DNA of 64,000 nt from Blastobasis lacticolella (lineage: Eukaryota; Arthropoda; Insecta; Lepidoptera; Blastobasidae): positions 5,130,563 through 5,194,562 of the forward strand of contig LR990048.1 in NCBI GenBank assembly GCA_905147135.1, given 5' to 3'. A program made the translations under genes and the position numbers. Under the pieces are notes generated by a model. That model saw only the letters and a program-made list of their open reading frames with translations, had not been told where the DNA came from and ran no database searches. Positions within the stretch are counted from its first letter, which is position 1; every line of letters starts with the position of its first letter. Shown piece by piece: positions 1 to 12,500 of this stretch.

Positions 1-467
1 TGTCATTAGATTATAATACTGCTAGATGGTTTGATGTTCAATATTTTAAACCACAGTTTTGTTATTGGCATTGAATTGTACAATTTTAACGGCAACTTTG
101 AATTGTACAATTTTAACGAAATTTTATTTTATCTTTATTTATTTAACTGTTTATTGTACACAATAATGATATACAGAGAAATATAAAAGAACAAAAGACA
201 CAACAGGCGCTGCTTATTTCTAAAAAGAAATTTATTGCTGTAAAACTGTATTTTTTTTTTGTATGTCATGCGGTATGCAAACAGGCAAGCGGGCCACCTG
301 AAGGAAAGTAGTCACCACTGCCTATAGACATTAGCAATACCAAGAAACTTATTTAATTATTTCCATACAAGAATATATGGAAATAAATGAATAAACAATT
401 ACATTAAAAAACCGATGAAATCTGTTAATCAGCACTAGACTGACTGACTTTTCTTCTTTGTCCGCAG
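1..467 (+). other. Upstream flank, probably the end of an earlier intron
   Basis: Ends in a polypyrimidine tract and CAG at 467. It contains two antisense repeat tails: about 118-245, ending in an ATTTCTTTTTAG-like motif also seen at 5370-5530, and about 250-345, the antisense 3' end of a jockey-like LINE with a poly-T start. No coding sequence recognised. Confidence 0.5.
250..345 (-). mobile_element. LINE 3' tail (jockey-like), antisense
   Basis: Poly-T, then the reverse complement of the tail seen at 54050-54195: GCAAACAGGCAAGCGGGCC, ..CCTATAGACATTAGCAATACC. Members of this family in the window: 250-345 (-), 4605-4870 (-), 11495-11590 (+), 12590-12720 (+), 33608-33830 (-), 48245-48350 (-), 54050-54195 (+), 56240-56320 (-). 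Confidence 0.6.
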
Positions 468-560
468 TCACGATGCTGCGGCTGTGGTGGGTGGCGGCGG
501 CGCTGGGTGTGGCTGTGGCCGAGGAGCCGGGGCCGGCCGGAGTCGTGGAGTCTCTCGGCG
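468..560 (+). CDS. THSD7: THSD7-like exon 1: start codon and signal peptide (coding from 473)
   Basis: A pyrimidine-rich acceptor ending in CAG at 467 precedes five untranslated bases and the ATG at 473. The peptide begins [16 protein letters not shown], a basic residue followed by a hydrophobic core, then EEPGPAG: a typical signal peptide with likely cleavage after the last Ala. The GTGAGT donor at 561 leaves phase 1, as exon 2 requires. The acceptor just upstream implies at least one further 5' untranslated exon outside the window. The exon is very GC-rich against an AT-rich surround. Assignment to the gene depends on reading frame and phase across a 41.8-kb intron, so it is good but not proven. 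Confidence 0.75.
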
Positions 561-3500
561 GTGAGTCACTCGCATTTACAAGTTCTAGTACATGGTTTTG
601 TGGAAGGAAGAAAGGCGGAACTGCGATTTTGTAGACGGCTTTATAGGGCTGTTGAGTTGTGGTCGCAAACAGTTTGAAAGAAGAAACGGTTTGATGGAAA
701 CCAGTAACGAAATTGTACGGTCGAGCGGTCGAGACGGTCGTGGGAAGTTTGCAATCAGAATGCAATCAGATACATATTGTGCGTCAAATTTAAGTTGGCG
801 TTTCAATGGCGTTATCTCCGATGAACGAAATGTTTTTTTTTGTACTAATTTAACTCCAACCAACGAGCAGACAGTCCACCTAATTATTGGTAATTCTTTT
901 GAATACGCAAATTAGTCGGCTTTCTTGCCACACTTGCAGATGTCCCGCGTGACCCGCTTGCTCATTTGCCTCCCACTATTATAAAATAATTATAATTTCA
1001 TATATAATTGCAATACGTTAAATTTTTTGACCGAACGACGTTCTATTTTCAGTTACATTGTTTTCATTATACTTGTCCTAACGATTTCCACGTAATAACA
1101 GAGAAACAACTGTTAAACAGAAAAATAAAATATATAATTCACCCATTCCACTGACTCACGAGTCAGCAAGCCTTCTGGATATTGAGTTGCTCTATTTATA
1201 GACACAAATAACAAAGTAACCTGTTGCGGGGGAAATAAACAACTTAATAAAGCGATCAGTAATAAAATAATAACTGCGAACAGGCCTGGAGCGAACATAA
1301 CCGCTATCCAGAGCTTCCTCAATAAAAGCTTAATTACGTTCCGTAGCCGCGTAGCGGTTCTACGATTTCTCGTAGCGCTGGCGTAGCAGCATTTATGTAC
1401 CGTAAGAAGCTTATTTCATCTTGGTAAGAAGTTACGTGTGCTTATATTTGTTATGAAATAGTGATTTTCATTATAAATATATTTCCATTTGGAATTATTC
1501 TGGTCTTTGGCTTCTAGGATATATTCGCTCCAGCGCAGCGTTTCTATTACACATTACGACGTATGAATTAAAGACGTTACGGGGTCGTTACCCTTTTCAG
1601 GGGAAATGTCTCCTTTGCTTATTTTGTTTGCTATAATATGAGCAATAACGTTAATATGAAATTTAGAAAGGACATTCGAATACCCGCAAAATAATTATCC
1701 CCAATACCCTTATTAGTAACATGCTCAGGGGGCCCTATTTTTGTTCACATATACGCGAGCGCTCGTGTACGCTACCTTTCTCTTTCACACTCCTGGTAAG
1801 GTGCCAGAGATGGAAAAGTCAAGCATTAGAAGGCGAGTGATTTCAAAAACAGGGCCCTGATTTCAATACAGCAAGTGTAGCACAGTATGATCGTAGTCTT
1901 GCTACGTGAATACAAGGAAAATGCTACCACCGTAGTGTTGCTACGTAAAAACAAGGAGGTTATAGAAGCCGAAGCCATCTAACCGTTAAGAAATATTTTG
2001 ACGGAAAGTTGTCCCCATCATGGGGACAGATACTATGGGGACAACGGGAATTCACTGAACGTGACGTTAGGTGAGCCGTGTGGAAAAACACTGTGCGTCG
2101 AAAAAACGTAATTATTTTTCTAAAAGTATTTATAGTAGAAAATATAGATACCAGATATAAGCTAATAAAATAATAATGTGTCTGTTTTACCCACATGGAA
2201 ATTACAGTTTCCGTCATTAACGCCATTACGGTAGTTTCCATTATTATCCAATAGTAGCCGTGAAAATATTATCATGTGTTCTGTGGGTAGGTACACCAAA
2301 AAGCGTGACATAATTAATGTACCTATGTATATAAAGATCCACGTAACAGAAAAAAAACATTTCATCCATATTCCATCCTATCCATATTACGAAACTTTGT
2401 TTCGTAACCAGTGACGAAACGTCGATTTTTCTTGAAAAAATCTTGTAACCATCGGTAACCATAATAACGGTTAAACCGATGGCATTTCAACATAATAAAA
2501 AATATTACATATATACATATGCAGTTTGAGAAACTATATAATATATTTGCAGAAAGTCCAAATGGGAGGATTTTTATTATTAATGTGTCGGAACTAGTCG
2601 GAAGAAAGCTCGCATTAACAACGTGGACGTGTTTCAGCTTTTAAGCTCCGCTTTTAGTAAGCTCGCACATTAGACGTCTAGACCGTGAGCTTAAAGTTTT
2701 GTGGAGCGTATAAAATTTAACCTTTTACCGAGTTAACGCTTTGGTGGCCACGTTGATTGAAGCTGGTAATTGTGTTTATAATTTTGAAGCACTCAATAGC
2801 CCATACGTGATGACCTGAGTGGTTCAGTTTGTTAATATCTGCCACGCAGAAGTAACGGGTTTGATTCCTGGCCGAGCAGAAATCTCGGTTGTAAGAGGGT
2901 CCGGCTTGACTAAATAAAATAAATAAATATTCGCGGACTATTCACACAGCGCCATCTAGCCCCAAACTAAGCAAAGCTTGTTCTATGGGTGCTAGATAAC
3001 TGATATACGACTTAAATACTTTTTAAATACGTACTTATTATACATAGAACACCCAGACCCGTAACAGAAATTAAAATTCATCATTTCAAATTTCTGCCCG
3101 GCCGGGAATCGAACCAGGGACCTCTTGCGTGGCATATTGACCATTGAACTACTCAGGTCGTTATGATCCAGGATATGGCAGATCAGATTATTACAGTTTA
3201 TTGACTGCCATCTGACCTCCGTGACCCTGTTAACCATCGTAATACACATGTATGTGCAGCCTGGATGTGCAGGTTTCATGTGGTTTTGAAAAACATCTTA
3301 ACAAGTTAAATCGTTTAGTTTATAGACTGACATTTCCTACCCGCCTGTCTGAAATTACGGCAAAACCCTCCACTTGTATGGAGGATGCTCAAGTCGAGCA
3401 GGGGATTGTGATGTGATAGGAAAGAATCCGCGAATGACTCGCGGAAACGTGTAAGTAAACATGAGGGTGTCAACTTATAAGTGTTGTGAGGGTGAGCATA

Positions 3501-6500
3501 GGGGAGGTCGTACAGTATCGGACACATTTTAATTTTAACAAATAAGTCCCGATATTGGAGTTATGAATGTCATTTTAATTGATAATTGTGAAGTTTTAAC
3601 TTTATTGATAAAACTATCAATTATTGTTTTTCAATAAAGTCGTATAGTATCGGATATCGGCGTGTTCTATCGGACAGCATAGATGTATCCGGGCCATTTA
3701 TTTATATCGGACAGCATACTTGAGTGACCAATAAAAATATATTACTAAGAGTGAGAATAATAAATGCTTGCAATTAGTACCTTGCAATCGTGCTTATAGG
3801 GAGACCTAGTAACATATAAAAATAACGCAAAATATACAACGGGGGAACTGTTATATTAAGTATCGGGCAGTTTCGTCTGACCATGTTTTTCCTATACGAG
3901 GAAATTGATCAAATTCACAAAAATCTATATGGTGTACCCAGAGGGGTCAACAGCTGGCCACGGACTGGTTCACCACGTGTCTAGAATATTATGTTTTGCA
4001 TGTGCGTTCATAGTTGACGCCTATGTAGTGAAATAGAGGTGTTATCGACATTGTCCGATTCTAAACGACCTTCTCCTACCATGTCACAGAACACCGAAAT
4101 ACTCTAATGTGTCACCCTTCCACGAATCGAACATGACGCTCGACGTGTTGTGACAACTTGATTTTACAAAGCAACGAGCCAATTTATGTAACATTTCACA
4201 TCAAAGATATCTGATCCGACATTACAACTAACTAAACGAAAAATAAAACATGCGGTTATATGTCCGAGTGAACATAATACAAAAGCTTAAAAGAAAAGAG
4301 TTATGGGCATCTTATGGGGCATCCTATGCGCTACAACATGGGGTACTTCAAAAGGCACACATGTCGGTGGTATTGCATATATCGCTTAATTCGGCTCTCC
4401 GTTAGAACAGTATTCTTTAGTTCAGCTTCGGAGGTAGTCGTAGTAGTAAATACGAAGCCGTAACTAGCTGTATCGTTAGTACAAGTGTGCTCTTACGCGA
4501 TAAGCGAGAAAAGATGCGACATAGATACTACTCTCTATTTATTCATTTCATTTTAGTATTGATAGAAGAAAACAAGCACTCTTTTGCGGCGCGAGATAGA
4601 CATTATTTGCTGCCGCGGCGACAACTAGTTTTTTTTTCCACAAAGGTGGCAAACAAGCTTGCGGCCTGCCTGATGGTAAGCCTATGGACGTTTGCAATAC
4701 CAGGGGCATCACCCACGCGTTGCCGACCCCGTAAAAACCTTTTAACCCCTTTCTTGAATAACTCCATGTTGTACTCTCCAGGGAAACCCTCTCCAGGTAG
4801 TTCATTCCACAACCTTAGTGTTCCCATAGTTTGCATACACTCCACGCTACACAAAAATTCAGACAATTTATGCCACGACTCTCAACGTAAAATGTTCAAT
4901 ATTCAGCGCTTTCTATGCTTACACACCGAACTCCTGTAATGGTTTTCCGACAGTACCTTGCCTTCCAAAAATAAACGGTCTACAAAATAAGGTTTACCGT
5001 TCAATGTGGCGCTGGGATCGCATTTTGGGCTCATACCATGTTGCTTCACTTTCATATTAGGTGGTTCCGAATTCTGTCGCAAGCAGAGGCTGCGGTGTTT
5101 GTTTAGGCCGTCGCTCGCCAGGCGAGAGCATTCTAAATATTATTGTGTACACGCCTTCGCTGCTTGTGATACGATAAACATTGGGAGTGGGATGCGAATT
5201 TTAAGTTACACAAGTTCTACCCAGCGCAATATACGTATTTTATCATGAAAATGGCAACACGTTATAAGAAACTTGGAAATATAGTGAGTTTGGAGAATAT
5301 CGTAATCAGAGCGCTAGGTATTACTTTATTAGATAGGTTTTTTATTATTTAGACATAGATACGGCGCGGAATTTTATTTATTTATTTTATTTAACTATTT
5401 TATTGTACACAGTAAAACCTACAGGTAAAAATACATTATAAATGACACAACAGGCACAACTTATTTCTAAAAAGAAATTTCTTCCAGCAGGCCTGCAGAA
5501 GTGAGATGTTACATAAGAAACGCAGATACGACGTACACAGTTTATGTTGTGCTGTATTTTTAAATAATACATACTAATACAGGTTGTTACATAATATATG
5601 TATGAAGCTGTGAACTGGATGGAGTGCTAAACGTATGAAAACGATAGGCACAATTATTTATTTCGTACGTGGAATAATTGTACCTATCGTTTTCATACAT
5701 TTAGCACTCCATCCAGTACACGGTTTCATACACATATTATGTAACACCCTGTATAACATATACCTACCACATATACCTACAAGAACATACACATACAAGT
5801 ATAAATAAGTACTTACAACTATTAAGGAAGAGTTGATAATAAAATATCATCATTATCAAAATGAAATGTGTAACAAAGAGTTATTAAATTTATCCGAGTA
5901 AAGTAATGAATTCTAAATAAAGAAGTCATACAATGACAAGGAATACTTTAACATATTAATAAAAATGTTATTGTTGACTTTAACACTAACCCAGACAGGA
6001 AAATTCACACAATATGTGGAAAATGTGTCTATTTCCGACGACACTTTCAAATATGTAGCGCGTATGGAAATTTTTATCCGGTACTGTTTGGTAAGCAGAA
6101 CGACAGCCGACTATCAACCTTAGTACTGTGACTTTACAAGCGCTTTCTGAATACCCGATGATACCAAATTAGGAAAGAAATTCTCATGCGAGGTAATAGT
6201 ACCTATCCACGTGAACATTGTTGGAAAATTAAATTCCTTAACTTTCCTAAAGTATAGTAATTATCGAATAGTCTGTGAGGTATAGGCATTCCCATATAAC
6301 TCAAGGATAGCGTACAGTAGTGTAAAGTTAGACTGGGAGCGTCGGTGGCCGAGTGGTTAAGGTATCCGACTTGTAAGCGAGAGGTACCGGGTTCGAATCC
6401 AACTGCGGCTATGTACCAATGACTCTTTCCTGAGTTATGTAAATTAGTTGAATGCTAACCGATGCACTTACGGTGAGGAAAAACATTGTGGTGAAACCTG

Positions 6501-9500
6501 CACATTTAGGCGACTGAATTTGTATCCATGACCCAATCTGGTCAGGTTCCCCTGCTAACAGGGTCACGCAGGTTAAACGGCAGTCGCTCCACTGTAATTG
6601 CCTGATCTGCCAAATCCTGGATCATGGTCAAGACGGACCCCGAGCCCTCGTGCGCAAGAGCACAACCGGGATATTAACGCCAAGATGATGATGATTTTTG
6701 GTAAGGTAACTAATTAAATTACAATGTCTGTCAGCCAAACCTAATACTGTTAGTAACAGAATACTTTGTCTGCTAACGTGTTCCTCTACAGTGCAATTCT
6801 AATAGTCTGAGTCTAGATAGATCAAGTGAGATGCCAGTCAAATGCCTATCTACTTACTACATCCATACATACACACCCACGCCAGTACCACATTGGCGTA
6901 GGCAGAAACAATCGAGTGCCACAAGCACTTAGACTTAGCATATGTACAAAATAATACAAAATCAAAATTCTCTATTTCGACATGAACAACGCTTATAGAA
7001 ACAGACTACTTTCACCATCGTAAAAATATAGATACATATACAGGCCTGTATTCCATTCCATCTCATCACATTACGTGTCTTGGTATAGATAGACACAGGC
7101 ATCCCGTTTGAAACGACGCGAGTGCCGGCCTGCGCGCTCTGATAGCGCCCGAGCGGGGATCACGGTACGCTGCACACCGCACGTGTTACTTTCCAAGGAT
7201 AATAATAACATCCCCTGTATAAAATATGGCGGGAGAAAATAGAGTGTCATGTTGTGATGTGGTGAGTTAGGTTATCGGTAGTTAGAAAGTCGTATCGACA
7301 AGCAATTATGGCTGCTATAGGTAGGTTCGCTCCATGGGTTCGCTCACAGTTCTGACAGTTGCCACCACGAGTGCCTACTTCGATCTAACCATGCCGGTCT
7401 GCCACGCATAAGGTCCCGATGGTCGATGGTCCACGCAGAGGGTTCGATTCCCGGCCGGACAGAAATTTAAATTATGAATTTTAATTTCTGTTACGGGTCT
7501 GGGTATTCTATGTATAATAAGTATGTATGTATGTATATAAGTAGTTTATCAGTTATCTTGCACCCATAACACAAGCTTTGCTTACTTTGGGGCTAGATGG
7601 CGCTGTGTGAATTTGTCCACGACAGTGGGATTCGAACTCGGTACGCATACGAGTCGGGTACCTTGACCACTCGGCCACGACCCTCCAATTTGATAATTAC
7701 CAAACAATTCAGCAAAAACGTTTTATTCATAGGCATTAATTGAATGAAAAGTGTAAGCGGAACATTGCATAATTATAAATCGAGTCACCGGCCGAAGCGA
7801 AACACTCACACGCGTTTCAAAAACACACACAATCCCATGGGAAGGTGATCAGATTATTCAGTCAGGCTTATTGATTTACAGCTCGTATTGAAACAGGAAA
7901 TTGAATGTATCGGAACGGCGGATACCTCGCCGAGCCTCTTCACCGTGCGACTGATAAATGGGGATATAAATTGAACGGGGAATGAGCAGAATGAATCGAG
8001 TTTGGTACTCGGAGAACGATATTGGCGTTGTTTGATGTGCAATCCGTCGAATAAACACGAAATAAATAATTTAAACGGAAAATCTTGTAATCTCGTGGGT
8101 GTTGTACAAAGCGAATAATGTTTTCGACGCATAAGATCTAGAGTCTCCGTAGGCTGGAAAATGGGCAGCAGCGTTTTTCATTGTTATATTTATATCACTG
8201 CGATTTCCAACCCGCCTGCCACGCGTAGAGATTATGGCAATAACCTCCCTATTCATGGGGGCGTTGGTGGCCGAGCGGTTAGAGTATCCGAGTCGTAAGC
8301 CAGAGGTCCCGGGTTCGAATCCCGCTCCGGCCATGTACCAATGACTGTTTTCTGAGTTATGTACATTAGTTGAATACTAACCGATGCTCTTACGGTGAGG
8401 GAAAACATCGTGATGAAACCTGCCTATTCAAGCGACTGGATGTGTAACCAAGATCCAATCTGGTTAGGTTTCCCTGGTAGCAGGGTCATGGAGGTCAGAT
8501 GGCAGTCGCTCTACTGTAATTACCTGACCTGCCAAATCCTGGATCATGGTCACGGCGGACCCCAGGCCCTCGTGCGCGAGAGCACAACTGGGACATTAAC
8601 GCCAAGATGATTACTATTCATGGGCGAGGCCCTGAGTCCTGCGGAGGACTATTATGGGCTGTAAAAATACATTTTTTCACCATTAATAGATGTTTCACGC
8701 TTTAAAATAATAATAGATAAATAAATCACACAGCACCGTCTAGCCCCAAACTAAGCAAAACGGTGCTAGTTTTTGGTTTCCATTTAAAAACATTTCGAAG
8801 TTTATTTACTTTTACGTAATAAATGGTTTCATAAGGTTTATTTTGCTGGTGTATAAGCCACCCGCTGAGTCTGTCAGACTGAAGCTCTGAACACGACAAT
8901 CTGAAAATCGATAAGTACGGACATTGAAATATCATACGGTTTTGACCATTTCATAGTTCGTATCTCTGCAAAGTGTTTTTTATAAAAAACCGTTACACGC
9001 CCGTAACTCGTCCACTTACGGCTCCTTCCTCCCCAACGCAATTTCAAAATTCTTCCAACCCATTGCACGTTGCAATACATTCCAAACACTCTTAACCTCG
9101 TTCGCGTAGCAACCCTCGTCAGGCTGCCACTCAGCGTCGAAAGGAATCACAATAAACGGCCATTTTATTTCTTGTGACCCATTCTGACGTCAGTTAGCGT
9201 TCACGTCAGTTCAGCGCAGCGGCAACGAGTACCGGATGCCGGAGACTGCGGAAATGAACAGGCGCCTTGGCCGCGGCCGCCGCTAACTGTTGACAGCCGA
9301 TGTTTAGGTTCAACTTTGTAAGACTTAGTAATGGCCAGCTCGGACGTTCATTTGGACCCATGTGTGGAGCAACAAGTGAAAAGTCAAGATTACCGGTAGA
9401 TAATACGCTAGCTAAAGCGTCAATAACCGCGCCTTAATAAGATCGTAATGTCCGGTAAGTTTGAAATTAGACAGTAGACAATGGATATGAGTGAACTCAT

Positions 9501-12500
9501 ATCAATCGTTTATGCGTGTCAACAGGTACCTAGTTTTTAATATCTTGATATATTTAATGAAGGCATCCTATGATTGATACTATCTGTGGGCATTACATCT
9601 CTACTCCAAATCCAAATCATTCCATTTGCCTACTGTTGGTCAGTTGGGAAAATGGAGTAACGATGGTTAGTGGTCAGACTTGGGAGTCAGTTGGTCACAC
9701 CAGTGATCAGATTTATTTGTCAGTTGTTCAGACCAGTGGTCAGACTTGGTGGTCAGGAGAAATAGTGGCCTTAACTTTTTACATTACATTACGTCAGAAG
9801 TTACCTATACGAATCCCGTTCCCGAAAGTGACAACAATGTCTACAACCAAACCCACCATGTGGGGTAAGCGCAGGTGGATGACACGAAACCCGGTGCATC
9901 TCGTTACAATGTTGCCTAATATTACCCGGTCGTCACAAGAGGTCTCTCTCCCGCCTGCCGCAGAGGCAAACGCCCGCAAACGACGGCAAAACACGCCAAA
10001 TTGGAGCCATTAGCGTGCATTACGGCCGGGCGGCGGTGACACCCGCCAGAGACAGGCGGCGCGACGCTCCTGGCAGCATGTCTACTCTCGCTCCCTGTGT
10101 GCAAATCCGCCATACGGCTAGCACGAAGGTTATGTACAGTGGTATCTGCGACGGACTTTGAGGTTATGACCGCAGTGAACTTTGTGTGTAGCTACGAGGA
10201 GCTTGATAATAGCAAAACGCTTCTTTCTGACAAACAAAATAAAAGAAACTAATAGAAATAAATATAAGAGCGCCGATTATTAAAAAAAATCCTCTTCTTA
10301 TTAGTGGAGGACTTTGCCAAAAGCAAACGTAGTTACGTGTGTAACTAATTTTGCTTTTGGCAAAGGGTGTATCTTGCAGTATGTCAAAATCTTTGCTTGT
10401 GTAGGTACATGGGACAATTAAATAAAACATAAGTACTCTCACAAGATGTTTATCTACGAAGTGACCATGATTCAACTAGGAAAAATTATACACAATTATT
10501 TAATTTAACTACATAGCATAAAATATTTTGCGCAGTATTATTACACACCAAACCTACGCACGTTATTATGTTCGCCGTAGATCCATATTTTAAACGAAAC
10601 ATGTACCTATGTGGACGCGGCACGATGTCGTGACATTCCCAATCACATGTGCAAAACTGTAAGTCAATGCTCTTTGCCTATTTTATTAATTTTATAAACA
10701 GCTTTGAGAAATTTCACGTCCATGAAGATCCGAATCCACAGCGACAAGACTTTCTAAGTGGAAATAATTATGAATCTTCTGACGTTGATAAATTAAAAAT
10801 GAGACCTCATGCATTCAACAAAGATTCAAAAACATTTGGCATTTGTCATGCTTTACCATTGATGACTACCAACCTTAACTGCTGATAAACGCCTACGCAT
10901 GTGATCGCTCCTAAGCATTCGCACATATCACATCGTCGATCTGTGTGCTGGCAAGACATCAGTCTCTAATGTCTCGGCCCGGCGTCTGGGCTCCGCGGCA
11001 CCCTAGGCGTTTGGTCAGCTCGCTGCCCGCACGGACCGACCTTCGCCTTCTTGGGAGTGCACGGGTGTTTGAGACCGCCGCTACTCGCCGATGCAGGCTT
11101 GCATGGGGCTTTACGACCAACAGAATCGAAGAAGAAGTGCCCGTCCCACCACCACACCGGGCCCGGTGTTGGCGGCATGTCGAACTTCACCTGGTGGAGA
11201 TAATGTTTTTTTAAATGAGCATGTAGGACCTACGACCTAGGCAACCTGTGGACATAAAACTACGAAATATGGTATTTTTAAATGGCAGACAAACCAGGGT
11301 AATATATATTTGGCAAAGGCAAATCACGTACCACGTTACACATTGTACTTAGGTACTTAAGATATTTAAAATAACGGCGGCCTGGCCTCAACTTACTGCA
11401 ACATTCCTCTATGTAGTTCATTACATAGTTCATCCATTTCATATACTTAGGTTTCCTAGATCGATGGGGTTACCTAATTCTTCGATGGCAACACACAGCA
11501 ACGTGTTATAGAGGTAGGCAACGCCGATTGACCGATGACCACTTTCCATCAAGCCCGGTTGCCTGTGTGCCTGCCGTATGACTAAAAAGAAACGGTAAAT
11601 TGATACTGAACATTCAAATCGGAAATAGGTAAAAGATACATGATTCGATTCGATGTAACGCGGCGAGTATCGAGTAAAATACAATGACAATATTTTAAAT
11701 GAGAAAGTTTTATCACCTAGAAAACTCTCCGCCATGCGACATTTCTTTGCGTGTTACTTGTGGTAGTAGGTGGTGGTATAATATGTCAGAAGGACCAATG
11801 CAAACGCATTACCACTTCCTATCAGGAGGATCAATTGCTCAAATACGCAAAAACGACTCTAAATATACAATAGAGTTTGGACTACAATGTAAACCTAAAG
11901 TAATTGCTCGATCTCTTCAATTACTCAGTAATACTAAGTAATTACTAATCAAGTGCCCTTACACTTTCGGGATTCATGCCCCCGGCAGTCCACTTCGTGA
12001 AGGGGTCCCTTTTGACCGGGGGGCCCTGCGCCACTGGTGCCACGACTGGGGGCCTCACCGAGTGGTACGCGCTTCGAGCATGGTAGTACTGATCCGAGTA
12101 CTTATACTCCGGACCTCGCGGTATGTCCGGCGGAGGGATCGACCTTGGGGCCATGAACGGGGTAAACCGGTTGTGAAGCGCGTAAGCCCGGCCCAGTAGA
12201 ATGCCACGCAGCTTCTGCAATATTCCACTTACGTCCCTGAAGCTGACTTTCTTTTTAGGTTTCGGTGGCATTGTTCACAGATTGAATGAGGATAAACTGC
12301 GTTTTGCCTAGGACCAAGTCGAGCGCGGTAGATTTCAATGTAAATTGTTTACAGTACAAATGACAGGTAGATACTGCTTGTCAACGTCATTGATATTGTG
12401 TTGTTTTGATTCGAGGTTGTGGAGGTCGTATACCACCGATACAGTTAGTAAACCACTAGAGACTTTTGTTAGTAAACCACAAAACCGATACACACCGATA

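Larger units (their letters stand above)
561..4604 (+). other. Intron 1, part 1: stretches with nothing recognised
   Basis: Outside the listed elements, 561-1725, 1860-2810 and 3290-4604 hold no ORF, RNA gene or repeat I can name. At 1337-1395 there is a short cluster of CGTAGC motifs, echoed at 28980-29060. Position 3300-3530 has a possible degraded LINE piece (GCCTGTCTGAAATTACGGC). Confidence 0.4.

Noticed and set aside
6336..6415. Possible tRNA gene (perfect A and B boxes)
   Set aside because: The 5' and 3' ends do not form an acceptor stem and the same head continues into a conserved SINE body at other loci.
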